This document shows, piece after piece, positions 36,547-46,536 of a stretch of 64,000 bases of DNA (its first letter is position 1; the number at the start of each line of letters is the position of its first letter). Origin of the DNA: Closterium sp. NIES-65. Lineage: Eukaryota; Streptophyta; Zygnematophyceae; Desmidiales; Closteriaceae. A program made the translations under genes and the position numbers. The notes under the pieces were generated by a model that was given only the letters and a program-made list of their open reading frames with translations, was not told where the DNA came from and did no database searches. The stretch is from positions 694,001 through 758,000 of the forward strand of contig CANXME010002420.1 of assembly GCA_948144175.1 (NCBI GenBank), read 5' to 3'.

Positions 36547-39384
36547 ATGGGAGGTTTCAAGGCCGCTGCCGCGCTGCTCGTCGTCGCCATCCTCATTGGT
36601 ACGCGTCCCTCCCCCCCTCCATCTCTCCCTCCCTCCCTCCCTCCCTCCCTCCCTCCCTCCCTCCCTCCCTCCCTCCCTCCCTCCCTCCCTCCCTCCCTCC
36701 CTCCCTCCCTCCCTCCCTCCCTCCCTCCCTCCCTCCCTCCCTCCCTCCCTCCCTCCCTCCCTCCCTCCCTCCCTCTCCTCCTCGCGCCACGCTCCCTCAT
36801 TGCCCTTCAAGCCAGCTGTCGTGCTGCTCGTCGTCGTCATCCTCATTGGTACGCTTCCCTCCCGAAGACCCACCCTCAAGGCGTTTTGCGCGACGCTCGT
36901 TAGAAGCTTACAAGCTGCTCAATCCAATCCCAATTCCGTACACATTCGACTCCTGAGTTGACTAAGAAAACGGCACATTCGCGAATCGCTCGTTACTTAT
37001 TCGGCGTTCCCCCTTCCCCTCCATGTGACGTCCTTGCAGCGAGTGAGGTCGAAAGGTCGTTGTCGCTGACTGTCTCGCCCCCTTCCCCGTGTCACTTCCT
37101 GTTCCCCCTTCCCCTCCATGTGACGTCCTCGCAGCGAGTGAGGTCTAAAGGCCGTTGCCGCTGACTGTCGCCCTTCCCGTGTCACTTCTGTTGGTGTGAC
37201 TCTTGAAAATTCTCAAAAGTCACACCAACATCGGAATGTCGTTGCCGCTGACTGTCGCCCTTCCCCGCGTCACTTCCTGCTCTCCCTTCCCCGTGTCACT
37301 TCGTGCTCTCCCTTTCCCGCGTCACTTCCTGCTCGCCCTTCCCCGTGTCACTTCCTGCTCTCCCTTCCCCGTGTCACTTCCTGCTCTCCCTTCCCCCCGT
37401 CACTTCCTGCTCTCCCTTCCCCCCGTCACTTCCTGCCCTCCCTTCCCCCCGTCACTTCCTGCTCTCCCTTCCCCTCAATAACATCCTCGCAGCGAGAGAG
37501 GTGGGAGTGTCAGTGGCGCTGGTAGAACCGGCCATCAAAGGCACGACTGCTGGTGATGGCCCGACTCCACTGGCGTGACTTTTATTCTTCCCTGTGTGAC
37601 GTGTCTTGCTATTCACCCTTCCCCTCTGTGTGACGCCTTCGCAGCGAGTGAGGTGGGAGTGTCAGTGGCGCTGGTAGAACCGACCAACAAAGGGACGACT
37701 GCTGGCGGCGGCGGCACCGACCCGACTGGTACTGCAGGTGTGACTTGTGCCGTTCCCTGTTTCTCCGTGTGAGCGAGTGAGGTGGGAGAGTCGCTGGCGC
37801 TAAGAGAACCTGCCATCAGAGGGACCACTGCTGGCGGCGGCGGCACCGACCCTACTGCTGGTGACGGCCCGACTTGACTCCACTGCCGTGACTTGTGCCC
37901 TTCCCTGTGTGACGTGTCTTGCCATTCTCCCTTCCCCTCCGTGTGAGCGAGTGAGGTGGGTGTGCCGTCACTGGGAGCACCAGCCGGCAAAGGCACGACT
38001 GCTGCCGGTTTTTGAGCGCGTGGGCTCTTTTTGAGACGTATCAAAAACACCGTTTTTTTCACGACGGCGGGTCAATGTGCGCATGGGCACGGCGATGCTC
38101 CGCGGCTCGCTTAATCTGAACCCTTGTCGATGGCAGCAAATGCCGCTGCTGCCAGCGATGTGGTGTGCTGCAGCTTTATGTGCGCGCTGCCTCGGTGATG
38201 CTCCTCCTCGGCTCGGCTCGCTCGTTCCTACCTTTTCGCTTAGCTTTCCGTCTTCGCCCTTCTCTGTTTGACATGCTCGCAGCGACGGCAGCAAATGTTG
38301 TGGCTGCAGCGATGTGGTGCGGCTTTATGTGCGCATGGGCACGGTGATGCTCCTCCTCGGCTCGCTCGTTCTCAACCCTTCCCTTCCCTTTTTGTCTTCG
38401 CCCTTCTCCCCACAGCCATGGGAGCGAATGCCGCTGCGCCCACCGACGTGGTGCGGCTGTATGTGCGAATGGACACGATGATGCTCCTCGGCTCGCTCGC
38501 GCAGCCGCGCAAAGTCCGATTCGAATTTGAGCGCTGCGTATCCGTGGGGAAGGTGATGCCCGAAGTCGCGTCCGCGAGCGGCGGCGGCGCGAGCGGCGGA
38601 GGAGGAGGATGCGCGGTGGACGCGCTGCTGTTGTGGGACGTGTTTTTGGGTGACGCGCATTTCGAGCGCACGGTGTGCAGCGCGGTGCAGCTGTTCGCGT
38701 CGCCCGACTGCTCGGGTACTGCAGCGGCGAAGTACCAAAACACAGTTTACCACACAAGGGACATGAGGTGAGTGCTCACCCGCTTGTTACTGGCGGGGGG
38801 GGGGGGGGGGGGGGGGGGGGGTGCTGGTGTGGTGTGGTGGGACGTGTTTTTGGATCGTACGGTGTGCACTGCGGTGCAGCTGTTCGCATCGGCCGACTGC
38901 TCGGGTGCTCTTTGTTTACTGGCGCGCATGTGTCCCACGCATGTGTCCCACCCTTTGGCGGCTGGTGCTCCCAGCGACACTCCCACCTTACTCGCTGCGT
39001 GACCCACCCAATGCGCCCCTCCCCCTGTGCATGTCTGTGTGAGCAGTACGGTCAAGATGGACGCATCAGTGAAGTCCATCCTACTGCTGCCATATGTGCC
39101 CTGCACCTGCTCCCATACGTCCCTCCCATGCGTCCCTCCCATGCGTCCCTCCCATGCGTCCCTCCCGTGCGTCCCTCCCATGCGTCCCTCCCATGCGTCC
39201 CTCCCGTGCGTCCCTCCCATGCGCCCCTCCCCCCTGTGTCTGTGTGAGCAGTGCGTTCAAGATGGACTGCATCAAGACAAACGACAGCATGGAGGTGGGG
39301 TGCCAGTGCAACCAGGGCTACCGTAACGTCTACGGCATATGCAAGCCCCAAGAACCTTCAACCGAATGTAAGTCTCTGCGTTGA
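36547..39384 (+). CDS. G2: small secreted protein with partial EGF-like tail
   Basis: Exon 1 (36547-36598) encodes MGGFKAAAALLVVAILI and ends at GTACGC. Exon 2 (38416-38767, after CCCCACAG) continues in frame as AMGANAAAPTDVVRLYVRM, completing a signal peptide. It then gives a ~110-residue domain of unknown fold with a Gly-rich loop and Cys residues (FERCVSVGK, CAVDALLLWDVF, ERTVCSAVQLFASPDCSGT) and ends at GTGAGT. A following exon starts at 39250 (after GTGTGAGCAG), in matching phase: MDCIKTNDSMEVGCQCNQGY and YGICKPQ, the last four Cys of an EGF-like module. The end is either TGA at 39382-39384 or splicing at GTAAGT (39367). Paralogue G3 has the full six-Cys module. Likely secreted or wall-associated; partner unknown. 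Introns hold duplicated exon fragments and microsatellites. Confidence 0.6.
36620..36775. repeat. (CCCT)n microsatellite in G2 intron 1
   Basis: About 155 bp of almost pure CCTC/CCCT repeats starting 22 bp after the exon 1 donor. A diverged copy of the exon 1 end with its GTACGC donor lies just beyond, at ~36805-36855. Confidence 0.93.
37225..37480. repeat. 26-bp tandem array in G2 intron 1
   Basis: About nine units of the type TTCCCCGTGTCACTTCCTGC + TCTCCC. Related single units occur at 37010-37170. Confidence 0.8.
38060..38375 (+). repeat. Duplicated pseudo-exon copies in G2 intron 1
   Basis: Two diverged copies of the start of exon 2, near 38130-38230 and 38285-38375. Each keeps CAAATG, GCAGCGATGTGGTG, a TATGTGCGC and GGTGATGCTCCTCCTCGGCTCG, matching exon 2 at 38424-38505. 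Both are preceded by the CTTCGCCCTTCTC-type pyrimidine tract or a CAG acceptor, and both are frame-disrupted. Confidence 0.7.
38794..38930 (+). repeat. Poly-G run and partial copy of G2 exon 2 end
   Basis: A run of ~27 G is followed at ~38830-38915 by a second copy of the exon 2 segment WDVFLDRTVCTAVQLFASADCSG. This copy has a deletion and runs into unrelated sequence. It lies in the intron downstream of exon 2. Confidence 0.75.
39040..39245 (+). repeat. Decayed exon copy and 13-bp array in G2
   Basis: GTGAGCAG-TACGGTCAAGATGGACGCATC (39039-39068) matches G3 exon 3 but runs on without a donor. It is followed by ATGCGTCCCTCCC units (39115-39230). Confidence 0.7.
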
Positions 39385-39388
39385 ATGT

Positions 39389-39474
39389 GCATCAAGACAA
39401 ACGACAGCATGGAGGTGGGGTGCCAGGGCGACCAGGGCTACCGTAACGTCTACGGTCAGTGCAAACCTCACTAG
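39389..39474 (+). pseudogene. Second EGF-tail copy in G2
   Basis: Repeats the preceding exon almost exactly (TGCATCAAGACAAACGACAG) but reads GCQGDQGY instead of GCQCNQGY, losing one Cys, and ends CKPH-stop at 39472-39474. A tandem partial exon duplication. Confidence 0.75.
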
Positions 39475-39484
39475 CTTCCCCTCC

Positions 39485-39901
39485 CCTCTGTAAGCCCTCG
39501 CTTTCACTATGTATTTCCCTCACGCTCTATCTTCCTTCCCTCTCACATCCTGTCCCGTCCTACATACCCCTCCTCCTCTACCTGCCTCTCCGCCTCCTTT
39601 TTGCACCCTGTCCATTGTCCCAATCTCCCTTCTCTCATCCTGTCCCGTCCTACATCCCCCTCCTCCTCTATCTGCCTCTCCGCCTCTCCCTCCCACGCTC
39701 TCCTCCCTCCCTCCCTCCCACTCTGTTCTGCTTTCTCCTTCTCTATTCCTCCTCCTCCTCCTCCTCCTCCTCCTCCTCCTCCTCCTCCTCCTCCTCCTCC
39801 TCCTCCTCCTCCTCCTCCTCCTCCTCCTCCTCCTCCTCCTCCTCCTCCTCCTCCTCCTCTCTCATCCTGTCCCGTCCTACATACCCCTCCTCCTCTACCT
39901 G

Positions 39902-39988
<87 letters not shown>

Positions 39989-40139
39989 TCCCCTCTTCCC
40001 CTCTTCCGTCTCTCCCTCTCCCTCCTCTCAATCATCTTCCAAGTGTGTGCTAATCGTCCATTCTCATCTGTTGCACAGCTCTTCCTCCTTCTCTCCCCTT
40101 CCCCGTCCCTCTGTCCTCTCTTTCCTTCCCTCTTACCAT
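39485..40139. repeat. Pyrimidine-rich tract with (TCC)n and (TC)n, G2 3' region
   Basis: Starts at a GTAAGCCCTCGCTTT donor-like sequence that is also conserved in G3. (TCC)~37 occupies about 39748-39858 and (TC)~40 about 39905-39984; the rest is CCTC-rich. Likely the last intron of G2. Confidence 0.8.
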
Positions 40140-40690
40140 CTTCTGCCACCATGCATCTGTGCTAATTATACATTCTCGCCTTGTCTGTTGCATGCAGAGC
40201 CCTCCACCGCCACTGCTCTGCCGAGAGCCACAGCAGAGACGAGTCCCTTGCACAACATCTCTCTCCTCTCCTCTCCTGTCTCCCCTCATGCATTCTCGCC
40301 TTGACTGTTGCATGCAGAGCCCTCCAGCGCCACTGCTCTGCTGAGAGCCATGGCACAACCACTCAAGTCTCTCCAGTGCTGTACTGGGCCTTAAAAAGCA
40401 CATCCCATGGATAGCAGAGTTTGTAAAGAGCGCCTGGAGTGGCAGTGCTGCCACGAATTTCTCGGGGTGCCAGTTCGGCAAACCAGAGCGGCGGACAGGT
40501 TTGCCGTATTACACAGACTGCCCTTGTTTTGTGACTGTTGAAGTGATCAGAATAAGACGTAACAAAGACCTTATGCTGCGTTTCTTACTTTTTCCAGACA
40601 CGTCCTGAATTCTGGAACAATTTTCCAAAAATAGTTGCATGTAGTGTATGCAAATTTACTGTATCTCATGTCATGTTCAGTAGGGGCCAA
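40140..40690 (+). other. Last exon and 3' flank of G2 (putative)
   Basis: Two copies of the TTGCATGCAG-AGCCCTCCA(C/G)CGCCACTGCT unit (40188 and 40310), a shortened form of the G1 array. GAGCGCCTGGAGTGGCAGTG follows (40428-40449), then AT-rich sequence resembling 34855-35110. Probably 3' UTR; coding status unknown. Confidence 0.5.
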
Positions 40691-41109
40691 CAATGTTCAA
40701 CAACAATCTCTCAAGCTCTACCCCAGTGAGTTGTCACCCGCACGTCACCCCGAACTCGAACCATGAGAAAGCTTCCAGTACTAGCGGTGTAGCACCCAAT
40801 GGTCTTTCCGATACCTGGGCAGATGCGCATCTAATCTGTCCGACTACAATCCTTGGTGCGTGGATCACACTAAAAATCCCTATGTTATAGGAGGGTGCGG
40901 TATATTGATTTTGTCCAGTAAAAGGTGCTCTCAAGGAAAGAACGCCTCTATACAGCTCCCAGATCCACATGGACGCCACCCCAGGGTGTTTAATGTCTGG
41001 GTTGTGGTATATAGGGGGGATTATGGTATCCCCTGACTTCGATTTGCTTTCTACGTATAACCTTCCCCAACCCAAACCCATTAGGACAGATCTTCCAAAT
41101 GTGCGTGTG
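40691..41109. other. No gene recognised
   Basis: Ordinary composition, short overlapping frames only. Ends at the direct repeat that flanks element G. Confidence 0.4.
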
Positions 41110-41165
41110 GATAGGCGGTCATATTCACTTAAATAGAAACACGGTGGTATTATTTGTAACATAAA
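41110..41165. repeat. Left ~55-bp direct repeat flanking element G
   Basis: GATAGGCGGTCATATTCACT ... GTATTATTTGTAACATAAA, matching 45148-45203 with a few substitutions and one indel. Confidence 0.8.
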
Positions 41166-42511
41166 TAAAAGTTGTGCAGCATGACAGCGTGGTCCATTGC
41201 TTCGGGCCACTGGTGGGTGGGCAGATGCATGCCACGCAGCAGCTTGCGCATGGTGTTCTGGAGCGTCTTGTTCATCCTTTCTGCAACACCTTGCTGTTGA
41301 TGGGCGTAGGGAAGGGAGATGAGGCGCTTGATTCCTCTTTCTGCCAAGTACTCCTTGAATCGGTTTGAGGTGTATTCTCCTCCTCCGTCTAACTGGAAGC
41401 TCTTCAGTTTGACGCCCGATTCTCGCTTTGCTACTGGGAGCCACGCAACGAAGGCTTTGAAGGCCATGTCTTTGCTCGGAAGGTTTAGATGCCAGACGTA
41501 TCGTGTGGCGGCGTCGATGAAGGTGATGGTATAGTTGTACGTGTTTTGTCCGGGCTCGCGGTTGTACAAGATGTCGCTGTACACCTTCTCGAGTGGCGCG
41601 TAGGCTGGTGCGCTTGAGTTGTGGTGAGACACGAACGGTTGATGTGGTAAGTCAGCTTCGGGACAGGTGAAGTATGTTCCACGGGCTCGTTGAAGTTCTC
41701 TGCCGTCGGTTAGGAGTAGGGAGTCTTTGTCGAGCACGCCTGCTCGTATCGTGTTGTTTAGAACCGTGTTGCTTGGATGTCCCATTCTTGCGTGCCAGGT
41801 TCCTTCGGTGGCGCGATGTCCGGGTGAGCGCCGATACATATCGGAGTTGGAATAGAAGCTGGCGGTGAAGTTGGCGCTTCGATGAACTTCTCGTGGTGCT
41901 GGGTGTAGTTGTTGCGCGGGTGTCGGTTGTGTGTCGTTGACGAGAGGTGGTGCCATTGAGGGACCAGCGACTGGCGTTGACGTTCCTACTGTTGCCGTTG
42001 ATGTCTCTGCTGCTGCCGATGTTGTTTCTGCTGCTGCCGATGTTGTCTCTGCTGCTGCCGATGTTGTCTCTGCTGCTGCCGATGTTGTCTCTGCTGCTGC
42101 CGAGTGTCGAATTGTTGCTAACGCCCTTATCCTTTCTGCCTCAGGGATGGTGTGTGAATACCAGAAGCCGCCGGGGCTGAAGTCTGGATCAAGATCTGGA
42201 GGGTGGGTCCAAGAAATGAAGGTGACGATGCCGTCGCTGTCTGGTGTGCCGAGATCTGGAACAAAGTCAAGAACGAAGACGTTATTTTTCAGGATCGCCT
42301 TTCCGATGTAGAGACCACCCTTCCCGTGGTACAGCTTGAACTCTTGGGTGGTGCTATCTACTTCAAAATGAATTCCTTTTGCCATCAACTGACTGACGTT
42401 CAGTAAGTTGTAGCCGAGACCTTCTGCGATTAAGACCTTAGACATCTGTAGGATGACATTTGTCTCTCGTGACTGAAGTTGTACCACGCCTTGTCGTCGT
42501 GTGCGCAGGTT
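41166..42511 (-). pseudogene. Pre-integrase and integrase of element G (truncated)
   Basis: Same frame as Gag after a single TAG at 42512-42514. Reads LIAEGLGYNLLNVSQLM; AAETTSAAAETTSAAAETTS (a 5-6-fold repeat, 41995-42110); pre-integrase WHARMGHPSNTVLNN; then core DAATRYVWHLNLPS, LDGGGEYTSNRF (second Asp) and QQQGVAERMNKTLQN (Glu). It ends in LHNF at the truncation. Without RT or RNase H this copy is not autonomous. Confidence 0.85.
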
Positions 42512-43790
42512 CTAATTGTTGGCGACGGTGATAACCACTTCGCGTTGAAGTTGATGCTCTCGTTGCACGAAGCGTCCTGAAGAACACATGTGCTGTCCGC
42601 AGCAACTGTCCAAGAACCACGTGTCTTTCCCGGATGGTTCGCTCTGGGCGATAGCTGCGTATGTCGGATTCGGCTCCAGTGTCTTACGACGTGGAGTCCT
42701 TTCATCAAGTTGTTCTTCTGGTGAGTAGTGTGGCGGCGATCCAGTGATGCAGGAATCCGACAGTCTTGCCATGCAACTGACGATGTTTCTTATTCCTTGT
42801 GCAGGTTGTCCCGTTGAAGTTGTTGAGGCCTTAATCTGAGTCGTAGGATTCGTTTGTGTCGAAGCGACTTGATTGCTTGAGGGTCGAAGCTGCCGCTGTG
42901 GAGGCGTTGACTGTTGTCGATTCGGGCAGTGCGTGCGTGGGTGCCCTGACGTCTTGCAGATGTGGCAGAACGAAGGTACGGGCTTCGGCTGTTGTTGTTT
43001 GTTGTTGTTGTAGCGTCGCTGAGTGTGGAATGCAAATTCCTGTGCTGATGTCTTCTTCTTGTGTCGTTCCTCTTGCAGTTCCATGTCTTGCTGCTCGGCG
43101 TGGATTTCGGCGCAAAGCGCTGCTTCGGAGATTCTTCCGTGGGCTCGAAGAATGGCCTTTGTGGTGCGCCATTGAGGACCGAGGCCGCCTATGATAACTG
43201 TCATGAAGGCGTCTTCAGAAATCGATCCTCCGCATCGAAGAAGTTTGTCGCGCAATTCGCGACATCGGCTGATATACGCCAATCCTTTCTCGCCTGGTTT
43301 CATTTCGACCGTTGTTAGTTGCGCCATTAACCGACTTTGATTTACGCTGTCTGTTGCTTGATACACGCTCTTCAAGTGGTTGTATGCGAGCTCCGCGGAG
43401 TTGCCGTAACCCCGGTAAGACCGTATGTTCTGCTGTTGAGTCGGGGTGATGTTCCTCAGAAGAATCGTGTACGTCATCATTGACTGATAGGTGTACTGCT
43501 GCTTCTCGTACTGTGTGCCGTTTGTTGGATATGGCAGGGATCCGTCGAAGAAGCCAAGTATCTGCGCGCCTTCCATCATCAACTCGAATTCAAACGACCA
43601 GGTGAAGAAGTCCTTTCCATCGAAGGGTCTTGACGTTTGCATCTTCAGAACGTGTGCGAACTGCGACTGAACTTGTAATGCGTCTAGTGACTTTTCTTGT
43701 CCAGGTGAAGGCTGGGGGTGAGGCATGAAACTGATGGACCCGCGTTCATACGGAGCAAAGGTAGGCTGCTGCTGTTGATTTCCTCGTGCA
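42512..43790 (-). pseudogene. Gag main part and protease of element G
   Basis: Continues the Gag N-terminus after the MITE: ARGNQQQQPTFAPYERGS, FDGKDFFTWSFEFELMMEG (capsid-like UBN2 start), MKPGEKGLAYISRCRELRDK, zinc knuckle CHICKTSGHPRTHC (C-x2-C-x4-H-x4-C), and protease-like WFLDSCCGQHMCSS, where the usual DSG/DSA is DSC. It ends in VITVANN-TAG. The conventional knuckle distinguishes G from the other families here. Confidence 0.85.
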
Positions 43791-43792
43791 TA

Positions 43793-44351
43793 CCGTATTC
43801 TCGCGGACATAACACCCTAGGGTAGATAAAAAAATACAAGAAAAAAAGGGGGGGTGTCTTCTCATAGGAAAAAGCTATATAATACCCGGGTGCATATGTA
43901 TGGTATATTTTAGTGTTAGGCTTTTTTTTATTAGAGAAGATGAGTGTTTCCATGGGCTTTTTAACAACACATGTTGAGGCGCGAATGTCAGTTTCGACGC
44001 GAACGTCATCACCCCCTCGGAAATGTCATTTGGCACCTCTCTGGCCACCTGCAGCGGAAGATTCCCCAGCACGTGGCGATAGCGAAATAGTGGGCGGGGG
44101 GGAATCTCGGCAGATTCGATGTGAAAGAACCGGGAAATTTCATCGAGCGAGGGATTTGTGCGATATACTCCCGTACTTGTACCTACTCGTTAACAGCTAT
44201 AGTATAGAATCTGTAAGCACAGGAGGGTGTTATAAAAAAATCATCCAAAAAGGGGGGTATAGTGAAATCGAGGTCGCCCATAGCACCCACCCCGCACAAG
44301 ATACCCGGGGGTGCTCTATCATGGGGGGGTGTTTTGTCCGGGAGAATACGG
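43793..44351. mobile_element. MITE copy 1 (TA target duplication) in G gag
   Basis: 559 bp with terminal inverted repeats CCGTATTCTC(G/C)CGGACA and TGTCCGGGAGAATACGG, flanked by TA at 43791-43792 and 44352-44353. Removing it with one TA rejoins the Gag frame (DGSSY then ARGNQQQ). No coding capacity. The TA duplication suggests a Tc1/mariner-type (Stowaway-like) mover. Reverse-oriented copy of 48008-48585. Confidence 0.85.
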
Positions 44352-44353
44352 TA

Positions 44354-44692
44354 TGATGAGCCGTCGAGACTCATGGGCGTTGCTCCGTCGTTGTTGCTGT
44401 TGTGTGACTGCGCAGGTGCCGATTGCTGGTGTTGCTCGTAGAAGGACATGAAGGAGAAGGATTTCTCCATCATGCTCTGATCGAAGCCTGCAGGTTGATT
44501 TGCAGGAGTCTCGGTGGTTGTTGCCCTGGGTCTTGTTGCCGAGCCCTCTTCTGTCTGTAGGCCAGAGGCAGGAGGTGGAGTAGGGGTAGTGCCCTGGGAG
44601 CCGTTGGAGGCGCTCCTTTCTTTTTGTGTAGCCATGCCTGTTGATGTTGTCGGTTTCTTGATAGAAGTTGAATTCCCCCTAATAGCTCTCAT
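44354..44692 (-). pseudogene. Gag N-terminus of element G
   Basis: Starts MRAIRGNSTSIKKPTTSTG four bases inside the PBS edge, then low-complexity Ser/Thr/Gln sequence and FSFMSFYEQHQQSAPAQS, entering the MITE after DGSSY. The frame is continuous with 43790 if the MITE and one TA are removed. Confidence 0.8.
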
Positions 44693-44696
44693 ACCA

Positions 44697-45147
44697 TGTT
44701 GGGCTGAGAAAAAGCCCTTAGGATCTTTGCAGAGGTGAACTCGGGATAGAACTTGTTGAATTAGCGGAAGCGTTTAATGAAGAGTTTGTGAACCACCTTG
44801 CGCTAGTATGTGAGGGCAAAGTAGATTGATTAAAACAAGGAGATACAAGATTATACATAAGAGTACAAGGAATACGAAGGAATACGGTTGTAACTACTTT
44901 ACTGTTGCTGTTGCGGTTCGATACAGTGACGACTCGGGCAACTGCTCTGTAACGAGTCAGTTGTGTGTCCTTGCTGTCGCGCTGTACTTGTCAGGTCAAA
45001 GGTCGCTGACCTTTGACTTTCGCGTAACCTCCAGCAGTTACTCTCAACCTCCGAGAGTTGACTCGCTGGTGCTTCGATATGCTCTGCTTCATTTGTGCCT
45101 TAGTGTTTCGACACGACAGAGGCGCTTAAGATCGATTGTTTCCAACA
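44697..45147 (-). repeat. 5' LTR of element G
   Basis: On the plus strand TGTTGGGCTGAG ... GATTGTTTCCAACA, with 6-bp inverted ends. PBS (TGGTATGAGAGC in sense) occupies 44685-44696. Confidence 0.85.
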
Positions 45148-45325
45148 GATAGGCGACATACTCACTTCAATAGAAACACGGTAGTATTATTTGTAACATA
45201 AAAAAAAACAAGAAACAAGCCACACTTATTTAAGGAGTGACAGGTTCTAGAAAGCTACAACCCAACTCGGTCTCCTAGTTTCACGTGGCAATCATTGACT
45301 CCCAAGTTCCAAACACAGTGTTGGC
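45148..45325. other. Host spacer between elements G and H, carrying both flanking repeats
   Basis: 178 bp. The left part (45148-45203) repeats 41110-41165. The right part (45286-45325, CAATCATTGACTCCCAAGTT ... GTGTTGGC) repeats 53327-53363 beyond element H. Confidence 0.75.
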
Positions 45326-45452
45326 TGTCAAATGTTAATGTTATTATAGGCTGCAGTGAGGCACTCCCTAGAGGGTACAACATTTGTAGGACTCCTATTT
45401 GTATGCTTGCAAACCCTAATCCCAATCATTCCGTTGGATGTAGATTCTGAGA
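45326..45452 (+). repeat. 5' LTR of element H
   Basis: 127 bp, TGTCAAATGTTAATG ... TAGATTCTGAGA. The expected CA end is GA. PBS TGGTGTCACGAGTAGGT follows at 45453. Confidence 0.85.
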
Positions 45453-45469
45453 TGGTGTCACGAGTAGGT

Positions 45470-46210
45470 ATCGATCCTCCCTCCCCGCCCTAGCCGGCGC
45501 GGCCTCCGTTCCGCGCCCTCGCGCCCTCCGTAGCGCCTAGCGCCCTCCGTGCCCTCCGTCACACCTAGCGCCCTCCGCGCCCTCCGCGCTCCTAGCGCCC
45601 TCGCGCCCCTTAGCGCGGCCCTCAGCCCGCCCCACGTCGCGCCCCTTAGTGTGCCCCTCAGCCCGCCCCTCCGTGCCCTCCGCGCCCTCCGCACGTTCGT
45701 GCCCTCCGCGCCCTCCGCACGTTAGTACCCTCGGCGCCCTCCACGCCCTCCCCCTGCCCGTCGCGCCCTCCCCACTGACCGTCGCGCCCTCCCCCTGCCC
45801 GTCGCGCCCTCCCCCTGCCCGTCGCGCCCTCCCCCTCCCCGTCGCGTCGCCACCCCTCCCCTTCCCCTCCCCTCCTCCTGCCCGTCGCGTTCGCCTCCCC
45901 TCCTCCTGCCCGTCGCGTCGCCTCCCGTCCCCCTGCCCGTCGCGTCGCCTCCCCTCCTCCTGCCCGTGGCGTTCGCCTCCCGTCCCCCTGCCCGTCGCGT
46001 CGCCTCCCGTCCCCCTGCCCGTCGCGTCGCCTCCCCTCCTGCCCGTCGCGTTCGCCTCCCCTTCCCCTGCCCGTCGCGTCGCCTCCCTTCCCCCTGCCCG
46101 TCGCGTCGCCCTCCCCTCCCAATCCCGTTGCCCTCCCTTGCCCGTCGCGTCAACCTCCCCTCCCCGCCCATTTCTCACCGTTAGATCCTCCTCCCGCCCA
46201 TTTTCACCGT
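45470..46210 (+). repeat. C-rich tandem-repeat 5' leader of element H
   Basis: GCGCCCTCCGCGCCCTC-type units, then CCCCTGCCCGTCGCGTCGCC (T)-type units of about 18-25 bp up to ~46160. The sense strand is strongly C-rich, as in A, B, D, E and F. Confidence 0.75.
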
Positions 46211-46536
46211 CGCATTCGGCCTCCCCGCCCCTCTCTCACTGCTCATCACCTTAGCCCCACCACCGCCTTGTGCGCGGGGCCCTCCCCAGCTCTGCTGACA
46301 CTGGTCTATCCCTCAGCAGCTGCCAGCCGCTCTCTCTCGCCGGTCACCTAGGTTAGAGCCGTTTTAGCCGCTCATACCTCACTCCTCGCACCTGTAGCTG
46401 GCGATCCACGATTTCACGCCTAGTCTAGGTCGCTCGGTACTCCTAGTCTCTCGCTCCGCTGCTTTCTCTCCTGGCGCTCCGTAGTTCTCCTCCTCGTTCT
46501 TAGCTCCGCCTCCGCCGTGCTCCAGCCGCCTCCAGC

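Larger units (their letters stand above)
41166..45147 (-). mobile_element. 3'-truncated copia retrotransposon G, different lineage
   Basis: Minus strand. It has a 451-bp 5' LTR (44697-45147, TGTTGG...CCAACA), PBS TGGTATGAGAGC, Gag with a conventional zinc knuckle, protease and most of integrase. It stops abruptly at 41165, before RT. A 559-bp MITE sits in Gag. A ~55-bp direct repeat lies at each outer edge instead of a 5-bp target duplication. Confidence 0.85.

Noticed and set aside
36405..36903. Gly-Gly-Arg-Glu and Pro-Pro-Ser-Leu repeat frames
   Set aside because: Translation of the (CCCT)n microsatellite in G2 intron 1.
39543..40165. Poly-Ser, poly-Pro, poly-Leu or poly-Gly frames at the (TCC)n and (TC)n tracts
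   Set aside because: Simple-sequence translations within a putative intron, open in all frames.
40734..41149. Extension of the 236-codon minus-strand frame beyond the G integrase
   Set aside because: It overlaps the integrase in another frame and continues through the flanking direct repeat into unrelated DNA.
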